A stretch of 64,000 bases of DNA from Bactrocera neohumeralis (GCF_024586455.1 NC_065919.1:16610017-16674016); one strand, 5' to 3'. Counted from the stretch's first letter, positions 22,575 through 34,090 are shown. Made by a program: numbers and translations. The notes: a model not told the origin generated them from the sequence alone.

Positions 22575-23600
22575 ATGAGTGACCTCAACTTTAAAGTCTA
22601 ATTTATGCACGTCATAATCGTCCTGTCAGATCAACAATTGAGCGTCTAGTGGAAAAATTTTTATCCACAGGCACATTACAAAATGTACCCATGAGTGATC
22701 CCAGTGAGACAAAGAAGTGCCCGCAGTGTTGAGAACATCGCTGTCGCTAGCGCACCAATTGAGGAAGACCCAAATCAGTCGCTCAGACGTCGTTCTTAAG
22801 CGTTGAGACGTCATTGTGGCGAATTTTGCGAAAAGATCTTGGCCTACATTCTTACAAGATCAAATTGACACAAGAACTGAAGCCGCTTGACCACCAGAAT
22901 CGTCGTATGTTTGTGAATTGGGTTGAGCAGCAACTTGAAAATGTTCTGGATTTTCATCGAAAAATCATCTTCAGCGATGAGACTCATTTCTGGCTGAACG
23001 GCTTCGTCAATAAGCAAAATATACGTTATTGATAAGGCAGCAATCTTCACGTACTCCATGAGTCCATATTACATCCCGAAATAAATACGGTTTGACGGTT
23101 TGACGGTTTGGTGTGGTTTATTGGCCGGCGTTGTCACGTACTTCTTCCGTGATGATCAAAACCTTATGTTACTGTGAATGGGAGTCGCTACCGCGCAATG
23201 ATAACCGAATATTTTTGGCCCTAATTGAATGATATGGGCTTGGACAATATGTGGTTCCAACAGGACGGCGCCACAAGCCACACAGCGAATGTCACAATCG
23301 ATTTATTGATAATCAAGTTTGGTGAACGTGTTATCTCACGAAATGGCCCAGTCAATTGGCCGACTTGATCGTGCGTTAGACTATTTTCTGTCAAGTACTA
23401 TATGGTCTATGTCAACAAGCCAGCGACAATTGATGAACTTCGTACGAATATCGAACGTGAAATCGCAGCAGTATCGGCCGTTTTCTTCTTAAAAACCGTC
23501 AAAAATTGGGTTCAGCGTCTGGACTTCTGCAAGCGCGCCCCTGGTGGCCATGCAAAAGAAATCGAGTTGCATACATAATGACATCGAACGTAATTTCACA
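22575..23600 (+). mobile_element. Tc1/mariner-superfamily element, sense copy with catalytic motifs
   Basis: Only + strand copy of this Tc1-like group. Readable pieces in order: LWRILRKDLGLHSYKIKLTQ, ELKPLDHQNRRMFVNWVEQQ, KIIFSDETHFWLNGFVNKQN (first catalytic Asp in FSDETHF), MGLDNMWFQQDGATSHTA (second Asp in QQDGA), and the C-terminal VNKPATIDELRTNIEREIAA. The stretch that should give the third acidic residue (PPRSCDLTPLDYFLW in relatives) is broken by a stop and a frame change around 23360. The N-terminal helix-turn-helix is poorly preserved. The copy is inactive. Confidence 0.82.
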
Positions 23601-24199
23601 GGTGTAAAGAATTTCATTGATATCCCAAACTGTAAACCTCTATAGAATGGATTTCTGTAATTGGCGCTGATAGCTCATATAAACTCGTGAATACGTCTCC
23701 TTGGATGTCTATGGACGGCATACTAGCTAGTAATTCAGCTGCATCGCTGGATTTAGTTCGGAAAGCACTTGTTACTCTTATTACTGTGAGTCTATTCACC
23801 GTCTGTTCAGCGTATAATAATAATATAGATATGTCTAATTAGGTAACTAAATTACAGACTGTAATCCGTCTAAAATTTATTAAAGTGCCATAATTTTACA
23901 GTTTATAAGAGTGTAAATATATATGCACTTATGTGGGTACATGAACAATATTTATAATATACAGTATATGTGTTGTATATGTATATCGTGCTTTTAAACA
24001 TATATACATTAACACACACATATATATAAGTACTACATTGAGCGAAGTAAAACTTAAGTCAATACAGAACTCAATGATAAGAAAATAATCACATACTTAT
24101 AGCATACATATGTACATGTAGGGAGCGTAGATATTTTCTCCATTAGCCAAAGAATAAAATTCCATAAAATATATCACGTTCGTCTTTTTTGTTTTTCTT
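23601..24199. other. No recognisable gene
   Basis: AT-rich with TA/CA microsatellite-like runs at 23915-24012. Nothing else is seen. Confidence 0.5.
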
Positions 24200-25391
24200 C
24201 ATTTTTTCGATATATTTTCGCCCTAAGAACCTTGCACTTACCAATATTTCTAAAATGGGTTGCTTCTTATCTTAGTAATAGAATTCAACAAGTCATATTT
24301 AAAGATACTTTTTCTGACATAATCAATGTTCCTTCAGGCGTTCCTCAAGGTAGCCATCTTCATCTGTTCATCATCATCTGTTGTTAAGTTTTCAAAAGTT
24401 TTATTATATGCTGACGATGTAAAACTTTTTAAAACGTATACTTCAAACAGCGAAAGATGTCAGTTGCAAACAGACTTAAACAACCTAGTTTCTTGGTGTG
24501 ATAGAAGTGACATGCCATTGAACCTTAAAAAATGTAAAACGATGTGCTTTTCACGTAGAGCTGTAGACCCTACCTCATACGCAATACAAAACTTTAGGTT
24601 GGAGCAAGTATGCAGTTTTGTTGATCTGGGAGTAACTATGGACCCCAAACTCAATTTTAATCTTCACGTATCTTCCACGGTTTTTAAAGCTAAAGGCGCT
24701 CTTAGTTTTGTTAAACGTTGGTCTAAAGAATTTAGAGATCCGCTTACCACAAAAATTCTTTTTACATCTCTTGTGAGGCCTATATTGGAGTATGCTTCTG
24801 TGGTTTGGAACCCTAGTTACCAAGTCCATTCGGATAAATTAGAGTCCGTTCAAAAACATTTTTTACTTTTTGCCTTAAATCATTTGCATTGGGATTCCAG
24901 TTTAAATCTTTCCCCTTACATTAACTCTTAAAACTTCTCTTTCTAGTCGTAGGGAGATGCTTGGTATAATATTTCTTGTAAAACTCATGAATGGGTCAGT
25001 CTGTAGCCCATCTCTCTTATCTGATATTAATTTTAAGCTCGCCCTACCAGGCAGTTTAGACCCTTACTTTGAGTCAAACGAATCATTCCGCCGTATATGT
25101 CATGATTTCAATTTTCATTCCAGCACATTTGATCTAACAGACTCACTCTTTACCATTAAAAAAATTATTTTATCTACTCTTAACAAGTAACATTTAATAA
25201 TTATAAACTTTAATCTAATTCTTAATTTCGGCTGTTGAAATTTTTGTTTCTGTAGCTGAGCAGCTTAAGATCGCAACGCTTAAAACTCTCTTGCCTTTTA
25301 TGACTCGGCTAATTCCGCTCGTTCGCGGATTGCGCCCCTCGCGTCGGTTGGGCGGGAGGAGGGTAATCGTTGGGATTATTATTATTATTAA
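24200..25391 (+). mobile_element. Jockey/CR1-like LINE, 3' half
   Basis: The + strand carries the reverse transcriptase palm: a decayed VPSGVPQGSHL block near 24325-24355, then LLYADDVKLFKTYTSNSERC with an intact YADD. The thumb region follows (VCSFVDLGVTMDPKLNF, VRPILEYASVVWNPSY) and, after a frameshift near 24925, the C-terminal end (LGIIFLVKLMNG to SLFTIKKIILSTLNK, stop at about 25190). A 3' untranslated stretch of about 180 bp ends in (ATT)n at 25377-25391. No RNase H domain follows. Assignment to clade is by motif only. Confidence 0.82.
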
Positions 25392-25690
25392 GCGAGCAAA
25401 ATGACCCACATCTTCATGAAATTCGCTTTTTTGTATTTCATGCAGTCTCTCTGAGTTTCTGTCTCTCTTGAATAGGGAATTAGGTATCGGCATATTTTCG
25501 CAAAGTTCATTCATGTACTTGCATCTCATATGTTTCTTTTCTAGCATGGATAATCTGGAGGCGGTATCGATAGTAAGACCACTCCTCTTGGATCTTGCAA
25601 CTTAACTCCATCTGGTATCGCAAAGTACCAAAACTGGCTATGCGTAGCTTATTGGCCTGATAGATTAACCTAACTTAACTTATAGATCAA
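25392..25690 (+). mobile_element. R1-type LINE tail adjoining the jockey-like copy
   Basis: After the (ATT)n tail, the + strand encodes a decayed C-terminal end matching the copy at 37.6-38.4 kb (LEAVS-like, then the shared phrase 'tcttggatcttgcaactta'). The final 'ttattggcctgatagattaa' and 'cctaacttaactta' resemble the end of that copy. The jockey-like element therefore appears to have landed in, or next to, an older R1-type copy. Confidence 0.6.
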
Positions 25691-26419
25691 CGATTTTCGC
25701 TTACTAATATAATTTTTTCACTTTCTCTCAATTTTAGCTATTCAGAACAAGTTACGAAGAAACCAGCTTTCAACAATGATCAAACTGAAGTATAACTTTA
25801 CGAAGCAAAACAACTTTTAACTATAAAATTTATGTTTAACCCACTAAATTTCCGAGCTTTATACAATATTTAAAGAGAACGACATATTCAAAACCCCGCC
25901 TTCATAGATCAATGAAATGCAATATATTTACAAATAAATATGTTTTCTTACAACCGTCTGAAAACTTATAGATAAGTATTTTCTAAAGCAAACTACTCAG
26001 AATAAAGCCGCACTAAATACCCGCGCGAATGCTATTGACCAAGGTCGCTGTTGGTTTTTTCAATGAAATCGCCTATGCGCCAGCATACTTATATATTGTA
26101 CATACACATATACATATATATATATATTTCTACATACAGAGAACGACGCGCAATCGGTGCATAGAAGGTTTTTGCGTTTTGATAATGACAACAGCTGCAT
26201 TTTCAGTGCTTTTCGAGAGCGTGAGCGTAAGTTCGGCAGGAAAAAAAATGTTTTCACTCATTAAGCGGAAACGTGTCGGTGGTTAGCACTCGACCGAAGC
26301 GTTCGTTGAACGCTATTGAGTTGATTTTTTAGGCTTGAAATTTGACTAATTGCCTGAGCTACAAAGCTATGAGCTTTCCGATTTATAATGATTTTTTTTC
26401 ATCAAGTTATAAAATTAGA
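25691..26419. other. No recognisable gene
   Basis: Unique-looking DNA with a (CATA)n/(TA)n stretch at 26099-26128. The 85-codon ORF at 26029-26286 shows no domain. Confidence 0.45.
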
Positions 26420-26640
26420 AGGAACAAGTAAGGAAGTGCTAAGTTCGGTTGTAGTTGAACACTTCATACTTCTTCAACGTCAAGAGATTAAAGCCAGAAG
26501 CTTCAGCAACTTAATGAGGGTTGTTAGTTATATGGCACTTAGGGCGAGTTTTCAAACGATTTAATTCATTCTAAGCACAAATATGCACCGTTATATGAAA
26601 AACACGCACTATCAATTTAATTAATATAACTCACATGTTT
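26420..26640 (-). repeat. Terminal part of a Helentron-like repeat (third subfamily)
   Basis: The start 'aacaagtaaggaagtgctaa' followed by 'gttcggttgtagttgaac' is a decayed version of the hairpin end of the 50.5 kb element. The rest does not match the other copies well. Its right end abuts the TTAA-flanked MITE within about 20 bp. Confidence 0.5.
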
Positions 26641-26659
26641 GCCAATATATGCGCATTAA

Positions 26660-27414
26660 GGGCGGAGCCTGCTTTAGGAGGCTCAAAAAATCGATTTTTT
26701 TTTTTATTGCTTAAATCTGTTCCTAATATATCTAAGAATATGTCTGTCAATTTTGGAAAGACAATTCGGATTATTTTCGAAGATACAGTACTAAAAGCGG
26801 TCTGGCGCCGAGCAGGTATACGAGCGTTCGGGCAGCTGCAGCCGCTCTATAGAGCGCGTTTTCTCGAGTTTTCATTTTTGGGATTTTCCAAAATTGGCGG
26901 GCAAAATTACAAAAAAAGTATTCAACCAATCGTATAAAACCAAAGCTTATTAGATTCAGTATCTTATTACCTCCTCTGTGAACCTAAAAAGTTCTTGAAA
27001 ACAAAATTCTAAACTATTTTTTTAGTAAATTGAAGTTAGGTTTTTTGGTGAAAAATGCAACTTTTTTTTCAAATCTAAAAAAAACTTTGATTTTCGCGTT
27101 TTTTTCGGGTTTTTTTAGGTTCACATAGAAGAAGGACTAATGAAAATCAATTATCCATTTGATTTTTTTGTTTCAGACAAAAATTGCGACCTACATTTTG
27201 CCCGCCAATTGGACACTTCAATTGCGCGGTGGTGCACAAAAGTAGATGAAAGTGGGCTGTATTTCGATATTTTAAATTTTAAAAAATGTTTTTTGTAAGT
27301 TTAAATATGTAATAAAATGATGTAAAAATTTCATTACATTTGCTTGTTTTTTTCTATCCTACAAAAAATCACGAAAAACTGCCTTTTTTAGGCCTCCTAA
27401 AGCAGGCTCCCCAC
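26660..27414. mobile_element. 755-bp palindromic MITE flanked by TTAA
   Basis: Terminal inverted repeats of about 31 bp with four mismatches (26660-26690 and 27384-27414) share an unbroken core ggagcctgctttaggaggc. TTAA lies immediately outside both ends (26656-26659 and 27415-27418), the target duplication used by piggyBac-type transposases. Further inverted pairs sit inside at roughly mirror positions: 'attggcgggcaaaa' near 26893 against its complement near 27197, and 'gtgaacctaaaaa' near 26977 against its complement near 27113. No transposase is encoded; the 100-codon ORF is incidental. Confidence 0.85.
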
Positions 27415-27529
27415 TTAAAGTCACATTTAAGTTCGAAAATCTTGTTCTTAATTACATATATGGCGACTAAGGGAAGTATTGACACGATTCAACACATTTG
27501 TAGTAGATAGAAATATCATTGTCAGGAAA

Positions 27530-28190
27530 TGATTCTCCCTGAATCCTAAATCACCGATTCATCACCTGTCACGTTGTCATAGACGTCTTTCAAAGCACCA
27601 TTATCGTACTTTTTAACATTTCTCTCAACCAATCGACACGCGCCTTTTTTTGAGTGGTTGAAAAATTTTGTGTTATCCAATGTCCGTTCAAATGTTCATG
27701 AAATATTGCATGTATACTGGTCCCAATAATGTTTATAGTTGTATGAACCTCACGACAGATCACATGACGATCTTGCTATATCTGTTTGCGCACAGCATCA
27801 ATAGCTTCCGTAAGTAAAATTGATTTTGTATGACGTTCACGAAACTCATCTTGCGATGACCTGCGAACTCGATTGAATTCAACATACATTCGATAAACAC
27901 TGGAAGCGGTGGAACTCCATCGCCAAATTTTGAATAAAGTTCATCCATACGCTGTTGTTGAGTTAATCCACGTCAGAAATTGTAAAAAATAATCGCGATT
28001 TAATTCCATTTTCTGGACAAGATGAATATTTTAAATTACTGTAAACACAAATAGCGTTTGTATGTCAAAACATTCTGAGTATGTATACAATTAAAAATGA
28101 CCGACTTTACGATAGTGTTGTGAGTTGACAGGTTGCAATACTAGGGTTGCCAAATTCCGAAACATAAAAGGTAACCTGCGTATTTTACAT
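27530..28190 (-). mobile_element. Mariner, N-terminal half only (antisense)
   Basis: On the reverse strand, N-terminal sequence (TQQQRMDELYSKFGDGVPPL) matches the first helix-turn-helix of mariner. The linker and second helix-turn-helix follow with frameshifts, then CRVDWLREMLKKYDNGALKD and VTGDES, which keeps the first catalytic Asp. The rest of the catalytic domain is missing. The 5' terminal repeat region (about 28140-28185, 'gttgccaaattccgaaacat') recurs at 37.5 kb. Related to the 1.4 kb and 36.9 kb copies. Confidence 0.78.
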
Positions 28191-28739
28191 TCAACTTCAA
28201 TATGACTGCATTATTCATTACCGTACGACATGTCCATTTGCATGGTCGGTTGACACTTGAAGCGCTTTGTGTGTGGTCAATAACTGACAACATAAATGCA
28301 GCCGGATATTGATCACATTTTTCCCACCACTCATTGGACTAGATGCGCATGAATATATGTACATAGTACGCGCCATTTGTCGCAGCACAGCCAATGTATA
28401 ATGCAGATTTTGTGCTAAAACGTTTATTGACATAAAACTTTGCTTTCGCAGGACTCTTTAATAATTTAGCATTGCACTCAATACGGTGTGAAGTTTCTAG
28501 CATTATAGCATGAAAAGACCTAAATAATAATACGAGTATAATGTTTATTTTCCTGAGGCAGAGGTATGTATCTATTCTCTCCTTTTCCTGGTAATATGCA
28601 CTGCATACTTCCGTCTCTAATGAGATTTCAACGCTTCACCGCGGGTTGTACAAGTATATCTACTTCTGCCATTGTTAATGAGGTACCTGGCGGTGGGTAT
28701 AAAATGCTAGTTCCCTGAAAACAAAACTCAGCATGAAGG
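28191..28739. other. No recognisable gene
   Basis: Unique-looking DNA. 28560-28740 may be the 5' flank of the gag-like fragment that follows. Nothing definite. Confidence 0.4.
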
Positions 28740-29480
28740 TCGAAAAGAGAGTGAAGTGGTTGACACAGCGAGTTTACTTGTAGTGTCGCCAGCTACTAAA
28801 CCTCTGCTGTAAAAGGAGTAATTCCCAGCGGTTGTAGTGCTAGTCTCAAACCCGCACTGCAACGTACAGGCGCTACAGTTCATGAAGACTTAAACCTCGT
28901 CCATGAAGAATCAGACCTTGTAAGCATTGAGTGTGTCCGGTGGTTGCCAAAGGTGCGAAGGTGAAACCAAGTCAGAAGGGATTGAAAGCAAAAGCGACCT
29001 ATAAAGCGCCAGTGAGAATCCACGAAAGTTTTAGCAGCAAATCCAACTGAACGAAGAGGGAAGAGGAAAGTTTGATTTGGGCAACGGCAAAAGTGGAGAA
29101 AGGCCGAGTTTACTATACGTTGCGATCGCAATTCCCATACACGGTTCCGAGATTTGAGGGTTGAAGAAGAAATAGCAGCCAAAAGGCAGCGGTCTGCTAG
29201 AAGTGAAAAAGGACAACACTGTAAAAAAGCCAATCGTCAGGCTAAATCGGCAGAAACCATCAACGTTCAGGTCGACAGTGACGGCCAGAGACATAGCCAA
29301 GAGACATTTAATTGAGACACTCATTGACCAAAACAACCCCCTTTGACAAATTACGCAGGAGAGACGTAAAGCAGTAGAGCTGATACTGCAGGATGCGCTC
29401 TTCCCAAAATTGTATGGAGACCCAGGCACCCCTACGTCAGCGTTCGATGCTGCGGGCTGGCTTAATGCTGGTCAAGTTCC
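28740..29480 (+). mobile_element. Gag-like (DUF4780-type) ORF fragment, sense
   Basis: From about 29160 the + strand, with frame changes, gives a basic stretch and then TARDIAKRHLIETLIDQNNP, ITQERRKAVELILQDALF and FDAAGWLNAG. This order (I-D-x-x-x-P...Q(I/M)(S/T)QERW...F-D-G-A-G-W) is the start of the DUF4780-type domain found in retroelement gag/ORF1-like proteins. It breaks off near 29480, where an opposing copy of the rest of the domain ends. Assignment to a particular retroelement is not possible. Confidence 0.55.
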
Positions 29481-30289
29481 TATGAAGCACTTTCGTCTTG
29501 GGCACCGATGGATTACAGCTGCGGTCTACCAACACCAGCTTTGCTCCTTTCCACGAGTTTGGCAGGGTTCTGACCGCTACCCTTACCCATGTTAGCGTCG
29601 GTTCGTCGTTGCATTTTAAGATTTTCACACCGCTAAATCATTCTACTACATTAAATAATGGAATGGGTGCGCTCGATTCGACATCCATTCTTGAGAAGAC
29701 GGCTTCCAATATTCCAATTTTTCCACCGCTCTTGTGACATTTGTCCGAACGGATTACTGCGGTATATGCGGATACCGTTTCGCAATCTCATTGGCCGCCA
29801 TCGCTGCCTTAGACGTTGTCGGTTTGTCTTCCACGAGCTTGACATCTAGCTTCCCGGCTACAACTTTTTAGAGGGCACCTTTCGTTCGCTCTCCGCCGAA
29901 CATTGCTTCATTCCAGCGATAGGCTCCTCAATGCGATTAGCATTACACCAATGACATGTGGAGAAGTGTGCGCGGCCGTTCTTCCCCCTCTCTCTAGCCA
30001 AGCCAGTCGTTTCGCTACTTCTTCCTTTAGGCTGAACTTGCCTTTGAGGCGGTTTCATATTCCGACCGCCGCCTTGTGCGTCGCTTTTAACTTCAACCCC
30101 TCCTTGCTCGGCTTCTTCAGGGGCCGAAGCGAAGAAGTTCACTTTACTTTCCCTTTTCGCATTTATGCTTACAGCGCTTTCTTGGTCCGAGTCTTCATGG
30201 CCTGGAATCATATTTATTCGGTCTTCTTTTAACATAGTCGATATACCATATTGTTTAAATCTGGAAGGATCTATATGCAGCATTATCAA
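29437..30289 (-). mobile_element. Gag-like (DUF4780-type) ORF fragment, antisense
   Basis: Reverse-strand pieces in order: 30289-29858, a hydrophilic N-terminal region of 143 residues with a Cys/His stretch (FSTCHWCNANRIE); 29845-29651, containing FGQMSQERW; then 29628-29437, VKILKCNDEPTLTWVRVAVR and WKGAKLVLVDR, the second half of the same domain type as the sense copy at 28.7-29.5 kb. Frames are interrupted. The two copies face each other and meet near 29440-29480. Confidence 0.6.
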
Positions 30290-30297
30290 ATATTGGA

Positions 30298-30504
30298 CTA
30301 CGAAAATGCCATATTCGCATAATCCATCTTATAATGGTATTTAAATATTTCATACTTTTTTTTATATCCTCTTTCGCTCATTCGCAGCACTGTTCGAAAA
30401 CTGCCAAGCACGTCCATAGAAATGCAAATGCCATAATAACCACTTAGCGACAACAAAAGCAAAGCTATGAAAATAACTTGCAGTAATATCATACTTACAC
30501 GCAT
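30298..30504 (-). CDS. Small secreted-peptide-like ORF, 68 codons
   Basis: ATG 30504 to TAG 30298. Residues 1-22 (basic Met-Arg-Val start, then SMILLQVIFIALLLLSLSG) look like a cleavable signal peptide. The remaining about 46 residues are Tyr/Lys/Met-rich with one Cys and unrecognised. Upstream on the same strand lies a TATA-type promoter. An upstream ATG at 30529 in another frame has a better start context and overlaps this frame. I know no homologue. The antisense gag-like element begins only 9 bp past the stop. It may be a fly lineage-specific secreted peptide or chance. Confidence 0.35.
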   Translation of the reverse strand: MRVSMILLQVIFIALLLLSLSGYYGICISMDVLGSFRTVLRMSERGYKKKYEIFKYHYKMDYANMAFS

Positions 30505-30621
30505 AAATACCCGTAAAAATGGAAGGCATTATGACTTTCAATAACTTGCACACTTGACCACTCACTGGACGTTTCAGTTGTGAGCGATATTGCAGGACAC
30601 TTTTACAACAACACTTCAGTC

Positions 30622-30666
30622 AACTGTGCAAGTAGCGTAAGTGGGTGCACCTCAACCTATATAGTA
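30622..30666 (-). promoter_or_regulatory. Possible TATA promoter of the small secreted ORF
   Basis: On the reverse strand TATATAG (30663-30657) sits about 30-38 bp upstream of candidate start sites, including an initiator-like cagtt at 30626-30622. The leader to ATG 30504 would be about 120-130 nt. The arrangement is insect-like but was judged by eye only. Confidence 0.35.
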
Positions 30667-31234
30667 CCCACACCCACCCACAACACAGTCGCCTCGAGTT
30701 TCAAGGGAATAAAAAATGGCGAATGAAGGAATGCAGCGCGAAAGGTACTGACATTGAGTGCCAGCTGCTCAAGAGCAATTGCATGCAATTCTCATTGTAA
30801 TGAGAAGTATACGTGATATCGTTTTTTATACTTCACTCATTGCTGGTTCTTGCATGGTTATGATGGTGGACCTTCATCGACTGCAGATGTAATATGACTT
30901 ACAAAGCGCTACAAAACCTGAATGTCATAATTCCGTTAAACACGTGTGGTTACAACGCTTTTTTGAAGAGAGTTACGGGAGGGAAAGACAACTCTTTGAG
31001 AAAAAGTGAAAGTTGAAATGAAGAAGATGGAAAAGCAGAAGGATAGTAAATAATTAAAGCGTATTCACTGAAAAATGTGTCTTATAGTATTTTATAGCTC
31101 AAAAATGCATTTGGCTTGAATTTGTTTGTCTTCACTCACTTACAACAAAAACTTAATGTTTTGGTAAAATTTCTAAACTTTAAGCAAATATAGTGATAAT
31201 AGGTTGACTCCCATTTTTTTGAAGAAAAAAATGA
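30667..31234. other. No recognisable gene
   Basis: Unique-looking DNA upstream of the small ORF, with a cacccaccca run at 30668-30681. Nothing else is recognised. Confidence 0.45.
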
Positions 31235-31397
31235 ACACACATGAAAAAACGTTAGCTAAGGCCGCATCAAAGCTATAATGCCCTACACGGGTGCATTTCT
31301 TACAGCAAAAAAAGCCATGAAAAGATCTTCATCCTGATTTTGATCGGTCAGTTTGTATGGCGGATATATGCTATAGTATTCCTGAACCATATATTCA
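31235..31397 (-). repeat. DINE-1/mini-me-like repeat, truncated by a LINE
   Basis: It starts 'acatgaaaaaacgttagcta', a decayed hairpin end, then 'gatcggtcagtttgtatggc'. The match stops near 31397-31430, where the 3' end of the antisense jockey element begins. The core is missing. Confidence 0.65.
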
Positions 31398-31399
31398 GA

Positions 31400-33270
31400 G
31401 ATTGTGGTTGCCGTAAGGGGTACTTAATCCCCATTAGGACGTTAAGGATTAGATAAGTTGTCATCGACGTCATCCAACGGTAGGCCCAGAAAAAAACGTG
31501 CTGTTTCGACGCGGTCGGACCAAAGGGTGTCAGATAAGTAGGGTTAGTAGGACATGCAAAGAGGTGGTTAGTATCATGCGGGGACTCGTTGCACGCTGGA
31601 CATATGTTTGATATGTCAGGGTCTATTCTGGAGAGGTAGAAGTTTAACCTACTACAGTATCCAGAACGAAGCTGTACAAGGGTCACTCTCGTTTCTCGCG
31701 GTAACTCGAGCTCTTAGTCTGCAATTGGTGGTGATTTGACTCCAAGTACGCCATTTACTGAGAGGCAGTCGGTGAAGGTGTTAATGGCTACACTGTGATT
31801 GACGGTCTGTGCATGTCTGAAATTTGTTGCCTGCGAAGTCTGGTCGGCGTATTGGTTTATGTCGTCGACGGAGTTGAGGAAGGACCTCTTGATGCTCGTT
31901 GTTGTAGCTGCAGAATTCTGCTGAGTTGACAGTCCTTGGCCGAATAAAAGTCGGGGTTCGCTCCAGTTACGTAAACCCGACTGTCGTGGAAATTGACCTA
32001 TTGATGCTCCTAGAAGGAGATTCCGCTTAAAGCAGATGACTGCAGGGATGAATTCTACGAAAACACCCCAGCAAAAACTGCTTGGAGAGCAATTCATTAT
32101 GCACCTTAGCATGAGGTTCTCACTATGCAGATATTCGGTAGGAGACATCAATAGGCATCCCTTTACAGTCCGGAGTGTAGTATTCTGACTTGTCTGAAGT
32201 TTCCTTTTTTGCGTTTCACTACCGGCCGATTATTTTGTATTTTGACAACAAAGTTTCCTTGTCTTTTCCGCATGTGCTGCCGGCTAGCGACTTGAGAATT
32301 TTGTTCCGGCTCTGTACTTTGGCAATAATCGCGATCATGAAGGAACAAAGGCTGTCAAAAGTCACAACTAAAATCTTAGGGTTATTGACAGTCGGAATCT
32401 TAATGCCGTCGACTGCAATATTAAGGTCAAGTCTGTATTCCTTCGTACAGTTTTTTAATATGGTCGCTATGGATTTAGTGGGGGAGAGTATTAGGTTCCG
32501 TGCAGCGAAGAAATGAGAAAGATCGGAGAGCTAGCCGTTTACTTTTGAGCACATATCATAGATTCCATTGACTGACGTCATTACCGTGCAATCTTCAGCG
32601 TACGAGTTGAAATAAACTTCCTCTGGTGGTTGCGTGAGTTTCGATATGTATAAGTTACAGGGAGAGGACACCACCATGTGGAACCCCTTGTATAATTCTT
32701 CTCAGTTTGGAGTTTTTATCTCGGATTAGTACGGATGATTGACGACCGCTCAGGTAGTTCATAGTTTATTTCAGTCCTGGACTGCGTCGAATACTTTCAA
32801 GTAGAGCGTTTTCGTCCATTCGGACGACATGACCCATCCCTTCAGTCTGGAGGGAGCGTAGATTTTTCGATGTCCTTAAGTAGCGTTGTAAGCTTGAAAG
32901 GCTTTTGACAAATCCAGGATCGTCCTCTCTCAGGGTGGGTTTTGGTTAAGACCATGACCTATCTGGGCGTTTATGACGAGTGCGGTAGTGCTGTGCATTT
33001 TTCGGAGGCTATGCTGGTAATTCGCTAGGCTCAGGAGGTCCGTCAAGGTCGGGAGTAGCAAGGTCTCAAGTGTCTTTCCTACTGGGGAGAGGAGAGTTAT
33101 CGGACGATAGGAGTCCGCTTTGTTGGCAGGTTTCCCAGGTTTAAGTAGTGGAACCACTATTCCGATTTTCCAAACATCTGTTATTTGGAGAGTGGACAGC
33201 GTGACCTTGGTGAGATTGCTTACAATCGTCGAGCCAAGATGCTTTAGCATCAGTATTTTAATTCCATCAG
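31400..33270 (-). mobile_element. Jockey-clade LINE, antisense, reverse transcriptase to 3' end
   Basis: Reverse strand, 5' to 3': 33250-32930 holds the fingers/palm start (ITDVWKIGIVVPLLKPGKPA, DSYRPITLLSPVGKTLE). The palm follows, with the catalytic motif at about 32590 reading SYAEDCTV, so YADD is YAED. Thumb and connection pieces are decayed over 32500-31720. At 31686-31430 is the C-terminal TLVQLRSGYCSRLNFYLSR with a zinc-knuckle-like CPACNESPHDTNHLFACP. Frames are broken by stops and shifts. The endonuclease and ORF1 are absent, so this is a 5'-truncated dead copy. Confidence 0.85.
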
Positions 33271-34090
33271 AACCAATAGATTTATAAACGGTTCCAAGAA
33301 ATGAGCACTTTCTTGGGAATAAAAGGACTCACAAAACCACAAAGATTCTAGCATATTATATATAAATTATAGTATATGGAATATGTCTAACAACAATCTA
33401 TAATCGGATGAAATTTCTACATTTTGTGCTGGCATAAACGCTGTTGTTTTATGGTCATATGGTGTTGTTGTTGATTCCAAGCTAGTCTTGATGTTTTTTC
33501 AATCCTTTCTTGATTTTTTGATTACAAATTTGCCGAGATTAACATCAACAGCACTCCATTAAAATCAGTCAATTACACATATTTACTCAAGCCAAAACCA
33601 CCACGAACACACTCAAACACCAAAATTAATTCTTCAACTTAACAATTGTGCTAAATTGTCTATGAAACTAATCCATTTCGCAAGAATGGTTTACAATCGC
33701 CTTTGCAGCGCTACGAAAGCAAGAAAAATTATCGAAAGCCCACAGGGCGTATACGTGACATTCTACCCTAACAAGTGCATGATCAAATTAAAATGCCAAC
33801 ATGTGCTCAATGATTACACTTCTTTCCTTACACTCGCGACGCATATAAATTGTTATTTGCCACTTTAGCGACGAAAGCAATAAGTAACAGTAAACGCGAT
33901 AAACCTCGTAGTTTTAGGGCTTTAGTTATCGCAGTTATGTGTTAGCAATGAGTGTCAGCTAAACTTTGGTGGCAATACAATAAAATACCGCTAATACATA
34001 TGTAGAAATGAGAAAAAATTAAAAATTCTTAACTTAAATGCAACTCGAACATTTAAGGCCCATTGACAATTCATTTCAAAGAGAACAAAT
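33271..34090. other. No recognisable gene
   Basis: Unique-looking AT-rich DNA. The 70-codon + ORF at 33656-33868 has no recognisable feature. Confidence 0.45.

Noticed and set aside
29031..29429. A 132-codon Ser/Phe-rich reverse ORF
   Set aside because: The sense strand here gives gag-like motifs; the reverse frame is a shadow.
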